DNA from: Balneolaceae bacterium
Lineage (GTDB): Bacteria; Bacteroidota; Rhodothermia; Balneolales; Balneolaceae
DNA length: 64,000 nucleotides
Direction of reading: 5' to 3'
NCBI GenBank assembly: GCA_034521495.1
Contig: JAXHMK010000010.1
Location: 558,001 to 622,000, forward strand
Shown here: one piece after another, positions 1 to 8,859 of the stretch
How the letters are laid out: every line of letters begins with the position of its first letter
Numbering within the stretch: position 1 is the stretch's first letter
Notes under the pieces: model-generated
Database searches by the model: none
What the model was told of the DNA's origin: nothing
What the model saw: the letters and a program-made list of their open reading frames with translations, nothing else
Translations under genes and position numbers: made by a program

Positions 1-503
1 TATGGAATTCCAAGATCAAGACAATATTGTCGCCAGTTTGAAAATGATTCACTTGCCGGAAAGGAGATCAGAATTATTCCACCCGGTTTCAACGAAGAGG
101 CAATATTTGATAAAGTTTGTGCAGGATGTTTAAACCATTGTGAAACATAATTTCCAGCTATCAGAGCATATATTGACTCCTCAAATTCTGCCTGTTCGGC
201 ATCCAATGTTTGAAATGATATAGAACCTGTCTCTGAAAATTGTTCTTTGCAATATTCAATCATTTCTTTCGACAGATCCGTAATCATTAACTCTCTATCA
301 CTAAACATTTCATAAAGATATTTCGTGAAATAGCCGGTTCCCGCACCAATTTCCAGAATGGGTCCCTCGGGAACAGAATACTGCCACGGTTCCAGTGCCT
401 TTGCAAGCCGATCCGCAATATTTTTTTGGAGATCTGCATGCTCATGGTAATAGTGAACTGCACTGGAAAAATTATTTCTGATATTCTTTTTCAAATCAGC
501 CAA
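1..503 (-). CDS. bioC: Malonyl-ACP O-methyltransferase BioC, 3' end outside the window
   Basis: SAM-dependent methyltransferase that methylates malonyl-ACP to open pimelate synthesis for biotin. Translated by hand, 167 residues are visible. The SAM-binding motif LEIGAGTGYFT is at residues 50-60, an acidic strand-2 end (ITDLS) near 74-78, a BioC-like SQWF at 121-124, and the late motif LKPGGIILISF at 138-148. There is no ATG in frame; the best start is TTG at 503, 28 bases after the bioH-like stop. The gene is last in the bioF-bioH-bioC cluster. A generic class I methyltransferase is the alternative, but the neighbours and SQWF favour BioC. Confidence 0.8.
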   Translation of the reverse strand, partial: MADLKKNIRNNFSSAVHYYHEHADLQKNIADRLAKALEPWQYSVPEGPILEIGAGTGYFTKYLYEMFSDRELMITDLSKEMIEYCKEQFSETGSISFQTLDAEQAEFEESIYALIAGNYVSQWFKHPAQTLSNIASSLKPGGIILISFPASESFSNWRQYCLDLGIP

Positions 504-531
504 AATGTAGCCTGTAGTAATAAAATAGTTC

Positions 532-1215
532 TTAATTAAATTTTAGCAGAGAGTTTAATATCTCAAATATTTTTGAACTGTGAGTATATGGAACACCGTG
601 CCCCGCTTTTTTTATCTCAAAATATTGACTCCTCAAACGGAGCTTTGAAAACATATACCGGGCCAATTCATTATTAACAATTTTATCCTCACTCCCATGG
701 ATAATTGTAATGGAATTTGTATCAAAGATATCTGCATTCTGTCGATTATCATGATCCAGGTCACCAAGATCGGAAAGTAAGAGGTCGTGTTGTAAATTCT
801 TGGGCAGATCAAGTTCGGGTTCCTGAGGATAAAAGACGCGCTCATAAAACTTCTGAAGTACTTTTCTTGGTGAGTCTACAAATTGCGATTGCATCTTCCT
901 GAGTGCAAATTTGGATCTCTTGTACTCTTTTCCTGATTCAGGATGAAATTTTAGAAATCCACTGATAATTACAAGATGATCAGCTTTTTGAAGTACTTCG
1001 GAATCACACCAGTGGAGTCCGTATGAATGGACCAACAACAGTTTTTCTGAGTTCAAAGATTCATCCCAGGAAGGTAACATTGAACCGGAGAAGTAGCCTC
1101 TGTCAGCTGCCTGGAAATGAGCCGATGGAGTCATTTTTTCTTGCAGTGGCTGCCAAATAGATGGGTCAAATCCCCAGCCATGATATGCGATTACCTGGTA
1201 CTTCTTATCACTCAT
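532..1215 (-). CDS. BioH-like alpha/beta hydrolase (pimeloyl-ACP methyl ester esterase)
   Basis: Predicted to remove the methyl ester from pimeloyl-ACP, the step between BioC and BioF. The 227-residue product has an alpha/beta hydrolase plan: oxyanion region YHGWG at 11-15, nucleophile elbow LVHSYG with Ser64, probable acid in GSEDKIV near residue 177, and the catalytic His in AGHGVP near 206. The elbow is V-H-S-Y-G, so the first glycine of the usual G-x-S-x-G is missing. I chose ATG 1215 because it overlaps the bioF stop as ATGA; a longer open frame reaches 1248 but has a poor N terminus. It could be a BioG- or BioV-type isofunctional esterase instead of true BioH. Confidence 0.75.
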   Translation of the reverse strand: MSDKKYQVIAYHGWGFDPSIWQPLQEKMTPSAHFQAADRGYFSGSMLPSWDESLNSEKLLLVHSYGLHWCDSEVLQKADHLVIISGFLKFHPESGKEYKRSKFALRKMQSQFVDSPRKVLQKFYERVFYPQEPELDLPKNLQHDLLLSDLGDLDHDNRQNADIFDTNSITIIHGSEDKIVNNELARYMFSKLRLRSQYFEIKKAGHGVPYTHSSKIFEILNSLLKFN

Positions 1216-2378
1216 GAGTTTGATAACAGCTCCAATAATTTGTTGCAATCTTCTTTGCGATGTGCAGTTGTTAGTGAGATTCTAAATCTGGACCTGTTTT
1301 CCGGTACTGTTGGAGGGCGAATGGCCGTAACAATCATGCCTGCTGCCTTTAATTCGTCGCTTTTTTTGAGAACTGCTTTATCCTCCCCTTCGATAATTGG
1401 AAGAATATGAGAGGGATTTTCACTTGTCTCAAAACTATTCTCTTTTAGTTTTTGATGAAAAAATTTCGACAATTCGTGTAAATACCTTCGTTCTTTCTCC
1501 ATATCCGGAATCAAATCGAGGGCAGCTTCAATCGAGCCGACTATTGAGGGCGGCGGAGCCGTTGAGTAAATAAAACCACTGCAATAATTGATCAAAGCTT
1601 CAGTAATTATTTTGGATGAAGCTACAAAAGCTCCAAACGATCCTGCAGCTTTACCAAACGTTCCGATTAGCAGATCGATCTCCTTATAGTCTTCACCAAA
1701 ACCCAATCCATTTTCTCCATAAACTCCAAACGCATGTGCATCATCTACATAGAGTTTCGCTCCATACTTCCTGGATAATTGAATAATTTTATCCAATGGC
1801 GCCCGATCTCCATCCATACTAAAAAGTGACTCGGTTACAATCCAAACTTCTGAAGATTTACCATTGGATTTTCGTTTTAAAAAAGTTTCAAGATGATCCA
1901 TGTCATTATGCCTGAACCGATAAAAATCGGCTTTTGATGCCAGGCAACCAGTTAAAATACTGTTGTGGCATAGCTGATCCGTTATGATCACATCATTTTT
2001 ATCCGTTATTGCAGGAAGAATTGTGCTGTTTGCCTGGAACCCGGTACTAAACAAAAGCGCATCATCTTTTTGATAAAGTGAAGCCAGTCTCTCTTCTAAA
2101 TTTCTGTGGATAGCAAGCGTACCTGTTATCAGCCTTGAAGAAGATGAGCCCACACCAAACCGCTCTGCATATTCAATGCTTTTATTCTTCAGGGCGGGAT
2201 GATTAGAGAGATTCAGATAATCATTACTGCAGAAGTTCAGGTACTCTTCTCCATCCATCTTGAGTAAACGGGATGTATAAACCGAATCGATTTTGTTTAG
2301 AGACCTGTAGCGATGCTCTGATTGCCTCTTCTCAAGTTTTTTTTGCAGCTTTTCGTGAGTAGATCCGCTATTCTTCAC
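1212..2378 (-). CDS. bioF: 8-amino-7-oxononanoate synthase
   Basis: PLP enzyme joining pimeloyl-ACP (or -CoA) and alanine to give 8-amino-7-oxononanoate in biotin synthesis. The 388 residues are normal for the family. PLP-enzyme landmarks are present: FCSNDYL at 49-55, STGFQAN at 111-117, VDDAHAFGVYG at 211-221 and the PLP lysine in GTFGKAAGS (Lys243). It starts with GTG at 2378, inside the last codons of the DUF4837 gene, and its stop overlaps the next start, so translational coupling is likely. A 2-amino-3-ketobutyrate CoA ligase is the usual confusion, but bioH and bioC downstream settle it. Confidence 0.92.
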   Translation of the reverse strand: MKNSGSTHEKLQKKLEKRQSEHRYRSLNKIDSVYTSRLLKMDGEEYLNFCSNDYLNLSNHPALKNKSIEYAERFGVGSSSSRLITGTLAIHRNLEERLASLYQKDDALLFSTGFQANSTILPAITDKNDVIITDQLCHNSILTGCLASKADFYRFRHNDMDHLETFLKRKSNGKSSEVWIVTESLFSMDGDRAPLDKIIQLSRKYGAKLYVDDAHAFGVYGENGLGFGEDYKEIDLLIGTFGKAAGSFGAFVASSKIITEALINYCSGFIYSTAPPPSIVGSIEAALDLIPDMEKERRYLHELSKFFHQKLKENSFETSENPSHILPIIEGEDKAVLKKSDELKAAGMIVTAIRPPTVPENRSRFRISLTTAHRKEDCNKLLELLSNS

Positions 2379-3477
2379 GCATCAGGTTTGTTATGGATTC
2401 TGAATCGCTATTCCAGGTTGAATCGGATTCAAACGTACGGCCCATTGTCCGAAATTGCCGAACGAATCTGCGCTTACGTACACTTGGGGCAAATTGTCCA
2501 TACTCGATCATAAAGAGGCGTTCCGTTTTCGGATCATAGTAAGTAAAATTCACAAACGGCCCACCCATAAAATCGTTGGTCATTCTCCAGGTACCAAGTG
2601 TTTCATACCCGATGATACGATCCTCCCGGTTCATTTGATTGGTAATAACCTTTCTTGGACTTCTGTACTCAGTTGTTACGTACGATCCCTCCCTGCTTCC
2701 CTGGATATATTTTTGAAGCAGTGAATCGCGCGTGGCATTTATCCATTCTCTATCAATAAAGCCGATTCCTTCTACATCGTTTTGCCACCACGCCATCATC
2801 CAGCGGTCATTTTCGGGAAGAGACCGTCTAAACACAACTACATTTGAGGTATCTACTGTCTGAATATAATCATGCTGCATTCTCACTTTCCAACCGTGCT
2901 CATTCCAAAGCGAATCAGATATCGCGGTCTGTTCGCCCCGTCTGTAAATTTCATATTCACGGCGCTCAAATTCTCTTTCCATCAAATGACTTACGAGAGA
3001 ATTCTCGGAGTTTCGAATTTTTTGCGATAAGGTAGAATCTGTAGTAGAGGTTAAGATTAACACCCATTGGTCTCGCACCCACTGATCTTTAAGTGGAAAA
3101 GCAAAACTCTCGCCCTCTCGTACCCGTTCTTCAACTTCGTCGCTCAATAGAGCCCGGATCAATCTGCCAACATTATTTTCGGCATCAATGGGAGCAGCAA
3201 GTATAATATTTTTTAAGTTTTGGATATTGTCTAACTCATCATTTGTATTAAATTCACGAAAAGTCAGATCATAGGTAGCTTCAAAGCTTGGAAGTGTTTC
3301 AATGCCCTTACCAAACGTTTCCTCAATAGCCAGTGCCGATTCACTATTCCAATCCGTTGAATCCATTACAACATACACTTCGTCAACTGCGCCAACTGAT
3401 CGTGACCTGTAATCTCCTTCGCAGGCTGAAATGAAAGCAATTCCAATTATCGTTAAAATCAATAAAAACCTATTCAT
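2368..3477 (-). CDS. DUF4837 family lipoprotein
   Basis: A 369-residue protein with a lipoprotein signal: hydrophobic stretch at residues 4-16 and lipobox ISAC with Cys19. It should be anchored in the outer membrane or face the periplasm. The rest matches my memory of DUF4837, a Bacteroidota/Balneolota family without a known function. It has no catalytic motif I can name and is rich in Trp, Arg and acidic residues. Its ATG overlaps the trpA stop (ATGA) and its end overlaps bioF, so it is transcribed with the trp-bio genes, though nothing ties it to either pathway. Confidence 0.7.
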   Translation of the reverse strand: MNRFLLILTIIGIAFISACEGDYRSRSVGAVDEVYVVMDSTDWNSESALAIEETFGKGIETLPSFEATYDLTFREFNTNDELDNIQNLKNIILAAPIDAENNVGRLIRALLSDEVEERVREGESFAFPLKDQWVRDQWVLILTSTTDSTLSQKIRNSENSLVSHLMEREFERREYEIYRRGEQTAISDSLWNEHGWKVRMQHDYIQTVDTSNVVVFRRSLPENDRWMMAWWQNDVEGIGFIDREWINATRDSLLQKYIQGSREGSYVTTEYRSPRKVITNQMNREDRIIGYETLGTWRMTNDFMGGPFVNFTYYDPKTERLFMIEYGQFAPSVRKRRFVRQFRTMGRTFESDSTWNSDSESITNLMREE

Positions 3478-4310
3478 AGTGATCTTTCTTTTTGGGATTC
3501 TGTTTTCCCGTATTTCAATCTTCTAACAAAACTAAAAACGTTATCCTTCCAACCCTCTTCCGGGTATACTTTTTTAATTGTATCAATGAGAGCACTTCCT
3601 ACAATGAAACCATCTACCTCTTTCGATATTATCTGAGCATCCTCATAACTTTTAATTCCAAACCCAACAAGTTTAGGATTCTTTGTGACATTAGTTTTTA
3701 CACGATGGATAAATTTTTCCACCGATTTTGCCACTTCATCACCTTGCCGGGCTCCGGTTACACCGGTAACTGATACACAATAGACAAATCCATTACTGTG
3801 TTGATCTACAACTTGCATTCTTTCATTCGAAGAGTTTGGAGCGACAAGAAATATCAGATTCAAATTGTGTTGTTCGGCCTTTTTGGAAATAATGGATGAT
3901 TCTTCAACCGGAGCATCCGGAATGATCAGCCCGTCCACACCATTTTTCTCAGCCTGTTCACAAAACCGATCCACCCCATATTTTAGAATAGGGTTGATAT
4001 AACCCATCAGAATTAATGGAATTTCGGATGATTTTCGGATTTCACGAACCATCCCAAAAATCTTGTCCATAGTAATACCATTTTTGATGGCGGTGTTGCT
4101 TGCGTATTGAATGGTGGGCCCATCAGCCAGCGGATCACTAAAAGGCATACCCAATTCAATGAGATCGGCGCCATTCTTTTCAAATCCAAGGATTAAATCA
4201 ACTGTTGAATCGAGGTCAGGATACCCGGCCGAGATAAAAAGCGACATTACTTTTTCCGAGTCACCTTTATTTTCAAATAGCGTCTGAATTCGTGTTTTTT
4301 CTTTAATCAT
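3474..4310 (-). CDS. trpA: Tryptophan synthase alpha chain
   Basis: Alpha subunit of tryptophan synthase: cleaves indole-3-glycerol phosphate to indole and glyceraldehyde 3-phosphate and passes indole to TrpB. The 278 residues show the TIM-barrel signature with catalytic Glu52 in LIELGMPFSDP and Asp63 in LADGPTIQ, plus the phosphate-binding GFGIKS segment near the C terminus. It starts 22 bases after trpB and overlaps the DUF4837 start by four bases. Confidence 0.96.
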   Translation of the reverse strand: MIKEKTRIQTLFENKGDSEKVMSLFISAGYPDLDSTVDLILGFEKNGADLIELGMPFSDPLADGPTIQYASNTAIKNGITMDKIFGMVREIRKSSEIPLILMGYINPILKYGVDRFCEQAEKNGVDGLIIPDAPVEESSIISKKAEQHNLNLIFLVAPNSSNERMQVVDQHSNGFVYCVSVTGVTGARQGDEVAKSVEKFIHRVKTNVTKNPKLVGFGIKSYEDAQIISKEVDGFIVGSALIDTIKKVYPEEGWKDNVFSFVRRLKYGKTESQKERSL

Positions 4311-4332
4311 AAAGTTCTAAAATGATAAATAT

Positions 4333-5523
4333 TTAATCCGAAAACCACTCAGAAATTGTTCCCATATCTTTGTCACCACGGCCTGAACAGTTAACAACTA
4401 CAATATCATCTTCCTGGGTTACCGGCATTAATGTATCCAGATATGCCAGGGCGTGTGCAGTTTCAATCGCTGGTATAATCCCCTCTTTCTCCGACAAAAG
4501 CTTTACAGCTTCCATTGCATCATTATCGGTCACACCATAGTAATGAACTCGTTTAGTGTCGTGAAGATAGGAATGTTCGGGACCAATTCCGGGATAATCC
4601 AGGCCAGCACTTATGGAATGAGCCAGTTGAATTTGTCCCTCATCACTTTGCAGAAGATAACTGAGTGAACCGTGCAAAACTCCCCGGGTGCCTTTCGTTA
4701 AAGTGGCTGCGGTTTGATCGGTATCTGCTCCAAGACCGGCAGCTTCAATACCTATCATTTTCACATCTTCATCCTCAATAAAGGGATAGAAGAATCCAAT
4801 AGCATTGCTTCCGCCTCCAACACATGCCACGAGATAATTCGGCAATCGCCCTTCCGCTTTTTTAAGCTGATCTTTGGTCTCCTCTCCAATCACCCGATGA
4901 AAATTCCGTGTCATCATCGGGTAAGGATGCGGTCCCACTACCGAGCCGATGATATAAAATGTATCATCAACATTGGTTACCCAATCGCGAATAGCTTCGT
5001 TAGTGGCATCTTTCAACGTCTGAGAACCACTTGTTACTTCTCGAACTTCCGCACCCAAAAGCTCCATACGGTCTACATTCAATTTCTGTCGCTCCATATC
5101 TTCGGCGCCCATGTAGATCACACAATCGAATCCAAATTTGGCACAGGCAGTAGCAGTCGCCACGCCATGTTGACCCGCTCCGGTTTCGGCAATGATTCGG
5201 GTTTTTCCCATTTTCCGGGCAAGCAAGAGCTGTCCGATTGCATTATTTATTTTATGAGCACCGGTATGGCATAGATCCTCTCTTTTAAGATAGATTTTTG
5301 CCTTTCCATAATGTTCAGTCAAGCGGTTTGCGAAAGTTAGTTTAGTCGGCCGCCCAACATATTCTCGAAGAAGATCGTAATATTCCTTCTGGAAAAGCGG
5401 ATCATTTAATGCTTCCTCGTAAGCAACCTCCAACTCCTCAAGTACGGGTATCAATATTTCAGGAACAAACTTCCCGCCGTATTCGCCAAAATATCCTGTT
5501 TTTGTTGGTGCTGTGTATTTCAT
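4333..5523 (-). CDS. trpB: Tryptophan synthase beta chain
   Basis: PLP-dependent beta subunit that condenses indole with serine to tryptophan. It is 396 residues, the usual TrpB1 length. The PLP lysine is Lys91 in [13 protein letters not shown], the phosphate-binding loop is [10 protein letters not shown], and the N terminus [12 protein letters not shown] is typical. It directly precedes trpA, its partner, and follows the four-helix-bundle gene that separates it from trpF. Confidence 0.97.
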   Translation of the reverse strand: MKYTAPTKTGYFGEYGGKFVPEILIPVLEELEVAYEEALNDPLFQKEYYDLLREYVGRPTKLTFANRLTEHYGKAKIYLKREDLCHTGAHKINNAIGQLLLARKMGKTRIIAETGAGQHGVATATACAKFGFDCVIYMGAEDMERQKLNVDRMELLGAEVREVTSGSQTLKDATNEAIRDWVTNVDDTFYIIGSVVGPHPYPMMTRNFHRVIGEETKDQLKKAEGRLPNYLVACVGGGSNAIGFFYPFIEDEDVKMIGIEAAGLGADTDQTAATLTKGTRGVLHGSLSYLLQSDEGQIQLAHSISAGLDYPGIGPEHSYLHDTKRVHYYGVTDNDAMEAVKLLSEKEGIIPAIETAHALAYLDTLMPVTQEDDIVVVNCSGRGDKDMGTISEWFSD

Positions 5524-5544
5524 TATCGTTAATAGTGTAATAGT

Positions 5545-5991
5545 TTATTCGTTATTCGGCTTTTTAAAAATATCAATGTGATAGGGGATTCCATCTTCTT
5601 TGACGGAATTTCCTAAATCTTTTTTAGCTCTCCTTAAATAGTTTATATAGCCATTTATCATTTTAATGCATCTTACAATGTTTTTATTATAAGCCTGAAA
5701 TTCCTCCTTAGAAATATATTTACAATCAAGTGCGGTAATGAGTTGATTTTTTAATTCGTAGGCAGAACCTCTGGCCTGTCTGCAGTACTGAATATTTTCC
5801 TGATAGTGAAATCGACCATATCCTTCTGCAATTTGATCTGTAATTGATCGTGATGATCTAATCATTTGATCTGTAAGTCTGTATAACTCAACTTTTGGGA
5901 AGCTTTTAACTCGTTCAAAAATCTCGTTTCTAATCTCTCTACCGAGTTGCCATACCTTTAGGTCTTCAAATGATCGAATCTCTGATTTCAT
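5545..5991 (-). CDS. Four-helix-bundle protein of the 23S rRNA intervening-sequence (S23/IVP) family
   Basis: A 148-residue, largely helical protein with family landmarks FEDLKVWQ (residues 8-15), a central SRSITDQIAEGYGR and a C-terminal YINYLRRA helix. The family was first seen in 23S rRNA intervening sequences and also occurs as free-standing genes in Bacteroidota; its role is not established. It sits between trpF and trpB with short gaps on both sides and is more AT-rich than its neighbours, which suggests later insertion into the trp operon. The C-terminal 20 residues (DIFKKPNNE end) look like a non-conserved tail. Confidence 0.85.
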   Translation of the reverse strand: MKSEIRSFEDLKVWQLGREIRNEIFERVKSFPKVELYRLTDQMIRSSRSITDQIAEGYGRFHYQENIQYCRQARGSAYELKNQLITALDCKYISKEEFQAYNKNIVRCIKMINGYINYLRRAKKDLGNSVKEDGIPYHIDIFKKPNNE

Positions 5992-6091
5992 ATTATAATC
6001 TTTTATTTAACATATTAAGACCAATAAATTTGAAAAGTAAAACCATTACACCAATAACCATTAGACAATTAACCCTCATCAACTCCCCAAC

Positions 6092-6742
6092 TCACAAACT
6101 CCTCATCACATCAAAAAACTCTTCAATCTTATCAAAATCCTTCAATCCCGGGGACTCTTCCAATCCGCTGGACAGATCCACTACATCCGGGGATACTTTA
6201 TCGATTGCTTCACTCACATTCTGAGCATTCAATCCGCCCGACAGAAAAAACGATTTTCCCATCGACAGATTTTCTAAAAGCTTCCAATCAAATGTTTTAC
6301 CCGTTCCTCCGTAGAGTCCGTCAATTTTAGTATCAAAAAGAAAATAATCGGCTGAATTTTTATAGACTTCTATGTCTGAAGCGAGTTCATCCGCATTTGT
6401 TTCTGAGGTGATGTGAAACACTTTTATAACCGGAAAATTGATCATATCACAATATCCGGGCGATTCATCCCCATGAAGTTGAACCAGGTCAATTCCTGTT
6501 TGAGTGGCAATATCATTTACATCATCAAGAGCCTGATTCACAAAAACACCTACTTTCTCCGGGCCTTCAATCCAATTGATGATCGCTCCCGCTTTTGCCG
6601 GTTCAATGTATCGCGGACTTTTGTCGTAAAAAATAAATCCAAGGTAATCGGCCAGCGCACCAGCTGCAAAACGAGCATCCTCTAATGTGGTGATCCCACA
6701 AACTTTTACCTTTGTTCTTTTATTAATGCTTTCTGCTGTCAT
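6092..6742 (-). CDS. trpF: Phosphoribosylanthranilate isomerase
   Basis: Converts N-(5-phosphoribosyl)anthranilate to CdRP in tryptophan synthesis. The 216 residues form a TIM barrel with KVCGITTLEDA (catalytic Cys near residue 14), VGVFVNQ, VQLHGDES, the catalytic Asp in LFDTKIDG and the phosphate loop in LSGGLNAQNV and DLSSGLEESPGLKD. A palindromic repeat separates it from trpC upstream. Confidence 0.95.
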   Translation of the reverse strand: MTAESINKRTKVKVCGITTLEDARFAAGALADYLGFIFYDKSPRYIEPAKAGAIINWIEGPEKVGVFVNQALDDVNDIATQTGIDLVQLHGDESPGYCDMINFPVIKVFHITSETNADELASDIEVYKNSADYFLFDTKIDGLYGGTGKTFDWKLLENLSMGKSFFLSGGLNAQNVSEAIDKVSPDVVDLSSGLEESPGLKDFDKIEEFFDVMRSL

Positions 6743-6763
6743 AAAATCTTAAACATAGCAACC

Positions 6764-6862
6764 TTGAAGCGTCCGAAGGTCCTTCAAGCGTTGCGGTTAA
6801 ATCTTCAACTAAACGCTTCAAGGACTTTCACCCGATTGCTGTCGGGTTACAGACGCTTGAAG
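6764..6862. repeat. Palindromic repeat cluster between trpF and trpC, running into the trpC end
   Basis: Several copies of CTTGAAG / CTTCAAG words in both orientations surround CGTCC or ACGC cores, and a separate hairpin CCCGA-N6-TCGGG lies near 6832-6847. The copies alternate in orientation, so the RNA can fold into tandem hairpins. The right part is translated as the C-terminal tail of TrpC. Confidence 0.6.
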
Positions 6863-7657
6863 GTTTTTCAATTCTTCAAATTCCTCAATAAAACGTTTCA
6901 GACCATCTCCAATATCAGGCTGTCTCATAAAATGTTCACCCACAAGAGCAGAATGAATCTTATGCTCATACAGTTTCATCAAATCCTGTGGTTTGTGAAT
7001 ACCACTTTCCGAAACAGTGACTACATCATCACGCGCCATCTCCAACAGTTCTATTCCCCGATGAAGATCCACTTCAAACTTCTTCAAATCACGATTATTG
7101 ACTCCCAATATTTGGATCTCATTCCAATCTAAACTTTCAACCTCTTCTTTCTCGTAACACTCAACTAACGCCTGAATTCCAAACTCATTTGCGGCGGCAA
7201 GAAGTTCCAACAACTGACTTCCTTCGTACATTGTTACGATCAAAAGTACTGCGTCAGCTCCATAAGCTTTTGCTTCTTTTACTTGATATGGTTCAATCAC
7301 AAAATCTTTGCGCAACAATGGAATAGGAGAAATATCTGATATTTGTTCAAGATATTTGAGCGATCCCTGGAAAAACGGTTCATCGGTCAAAACAGATATT
7401 GCTGAAGCTCCATTTTCGATGTATGCATCGGCTATTTTCAACGGATCAAAATCATCCCGTATCACTCCTTTGGATGGTGATGCCTTCTTCACTTCTGCAA
7501 TAATGGAGACAGAGTCCGATTTCAAAGCACCGGCAAAATCGAGTCTGTTTTTTTCATAACCTTTCAGAGATTCCAGATCCCGAAAGGAGATCTCCCGTTT
7601 TCTTTTTTTGATATCTTCCAGAGTTTGACGGGCTATTTTTTCAAGAATATCTGCCAT
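6818..7657 (-). CDS. trpC: Indole-3-glycerol-phosphate synthase with a repeat-derived tail
   Basis: Closes the indole ring of indole-3-glycerol phosphate from CdRP. Recognisable: IIAEVKKASPSKG (catalytic Lys), LTDEPFFQGS, LLRKDFVIEPYQ, GVNNRDLKKFEVD, VSESGIHKPQDL and LVGEHFMRQPDIG. At 279 residues it is about 15-20 longer than usual; the extra end (QASVTRQQSGESP) is encoded by palindromic repeat DNA, so it is probably not functional. The ~150 bases upstream, to trpD, contain a long hairpin. Confidence 0.95.
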   Translation of the reverse strand: MADILEKIARQTLEDIKKRKREISFRDLESLKGYEKNRLDFAGALKSDSVSIIAEVKKASPSKGVIRDDFDPLKIADAYIENGASAISVLTDEPFFQGSLKYLEQISDISPIPLLRKDFVIEPYQVKEAKAYGADAVLLIVTMYEGSQLLELLAAANEFGIQALVECYEKEEVESLDWNEIQILGVNNRDLKKFEVDLHRGIELLEMARDDVVTVSESGIHKPQDLMKLYEHKIHSALVGEHFMRQPDIGDGLKRFIEEFEELKNLQASVTRQQSGESP

Positions 7658-7693
7658 ACCTATTTAGTGTTTGTAAGAAAACTCATAGTGTCC

Positions 7694-7800
7694 TAAGAAA
7701 ACGTCAAGATCAAGGCGCGCGCAGTCCCAAAAAGCGCAGTGTACTACGTGTACATGAGCAGTTTTGGGGCAAGCGGAACGCAGAGATTGACGTTTTCTTA
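7694..7800. repeat. 107-bp imperfect palindromic element between trpC and trpD
   Basis: Perfect 14-base complementary ends (TAAGAAAACGTCAA at 7694-7707 and its complement at 7787-7800) enclose a longer imperfect palindrome: CCCAAAAA near 7726 faces TTTTGGGG near 7762, and the centre holds GTACTACGTGTAC. The whole element could fold into one long hairpin inside the trp mRNA. It has no coding content and no T-run, so it is not a simple terminator. It resembles a MITE or BIME-type element; only one copy is in the window. Confidence 0.75.
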
Positions 7801-7806
7801 GAGACA

Positions 7807-8844
7807 TTATTTAGCTGAAATCGCTTGAGATTCTTTAATAAACTGGTCCAGTTTCTGCTTGGCTTTACCAGAATCGATACTTTCAACTGCCATCTCCTTC
7901 GCCTCTTCCAAATCATCTGTAATGTTTGAAGCACGGATTGCAAATGTGGCATTCAATTCGGCAATGTCTCGTTGGGCTTTCGTCGATTTTCCACCTAAAA
8001 TATTCAACATAATCTCAGCATTTTTCTTTGCATCTCCGCCCAACAAGGATTCGTGATTGGTCTTTTCATATCCAAGCGATACAGGATCAAACGTTACCGA
8101 ATCGCCGCTGAGATGTGTTTGGAGTTCAAAAATTTCACTTTGAGATGCGGTGCTTACTTCATCCAAACCATCGTGTGCATTTACTGTATAAGCATTTTCG
8201 GTTTTAAGATTGCCCAGAATCTGTATCATCTTTTGAGCTGTCTCTTTATTGAATGCCCCAATCACCTGGCACTTTACATTCGCAGGGTTAACGAGCGGTC
8301 CCAGAATATTGAAAAAGGTTCTCATTTTTAGCGATCGTCGAGCCGGCATCACATGCTTCATGGCCGGATGGAAATTTGGAGCAAACATAAACGCCATTCC
8401 GGTCTTTTCAAACAGTTCTTCTACCTGCTCTTTCTGAAGATTTGGAACCACTCCAAGCGACTCCAGAACATCGTAACTTCCGCTTTTACTCGAAACGCTT
8501 CGATTCCCATGCTTCAAAACAGGAACCCCCGCCCCGGCAACGATAAACATAGCCGTGGTGGAGATATTAAAAGTACCGGATTTATCACCACCGGTTCCGC
8601 AGAGGTCAACGGCATTTGTGGTATCAACTTCTACAGAGACCGCGGCATCACGCATCTCTTTCACAAAAGATGTCAACTCTGTTACCGTCTCCCCCTTCAT
8701 CCTCATTCCCATCAAAAATGCGGCGATCTCCTCGTTGGAAATCTCTCCTTGTAAAATCCAGCGCATTGCGGATTCAGCTTCTTCATCTGAGAGATCTTCG
8801 TGATTAGAAACTTTTTCAAGTATTTCTGTAAATGTTTTACTCAC
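7807..8844 (-). CDS. trpD: Anthranilate phosphoribosyltransferase
   Basis: Transfers phosphoribosyl from PRPP to anthranilate. The 345 residues match the family. The glycine-rich PRPP loop GTGGDKSGTFNIST is at 83-96, KHGNRSVSSKSGS follows near 114-126, and MKHVMPARRSLKMRTFFNILGPL carries the arginine that binds anthranilate. It follows trpG by 15 bases. The short N-terminal helical domain (AMRWILQGEISNEEIAAFLMGMR) is intact. Confidence 0.96.
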   Translation of the reverse strand: MSKTFTEILEKVSNHEDLSDEEAESAMRWILQGEISNEEIAAFLMGMRMKGETVTELTSFVKEMRDAAVSVEVDTTNAVDLCGTGGDKSGTFNISTTAMFIVAGAGVPVLKHGNRSVSSKSGSYDVLESLGVVPNLQKEQVEELFEKTGMAFMFAPNFHPAMKHVMPARRSLKMRTFFNILGPLVNPANVKCQVIGAFNKETAQKMIQILGNLKTENAYTVNAHDGLDEVSTASQSEIFELQTHLSGDSVTFDPVSLGYEKTNHESLLGGDAKKNAEIMLNILGGKSTKAQRDIAELNATFAIRASNITDDLEEAKEMAVESIDSGKAKQKLDQFIKESQAISAK

Positions 8845-8859
8845 AATATGTTAATTTAT

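Noticed and set aside
7694-7800. The trpC-trpD palindrome as an intrinsic terminator
   Set aside because: No T-run follows the stem on either strand, and trp genes continue intact beyond it.
7710-7952. An 80-codon minus-strand frame overlapping the end of trpD
   Set aside because: It is a shadow of trpD in another frame plus the hairpin element, with no family resemblance.
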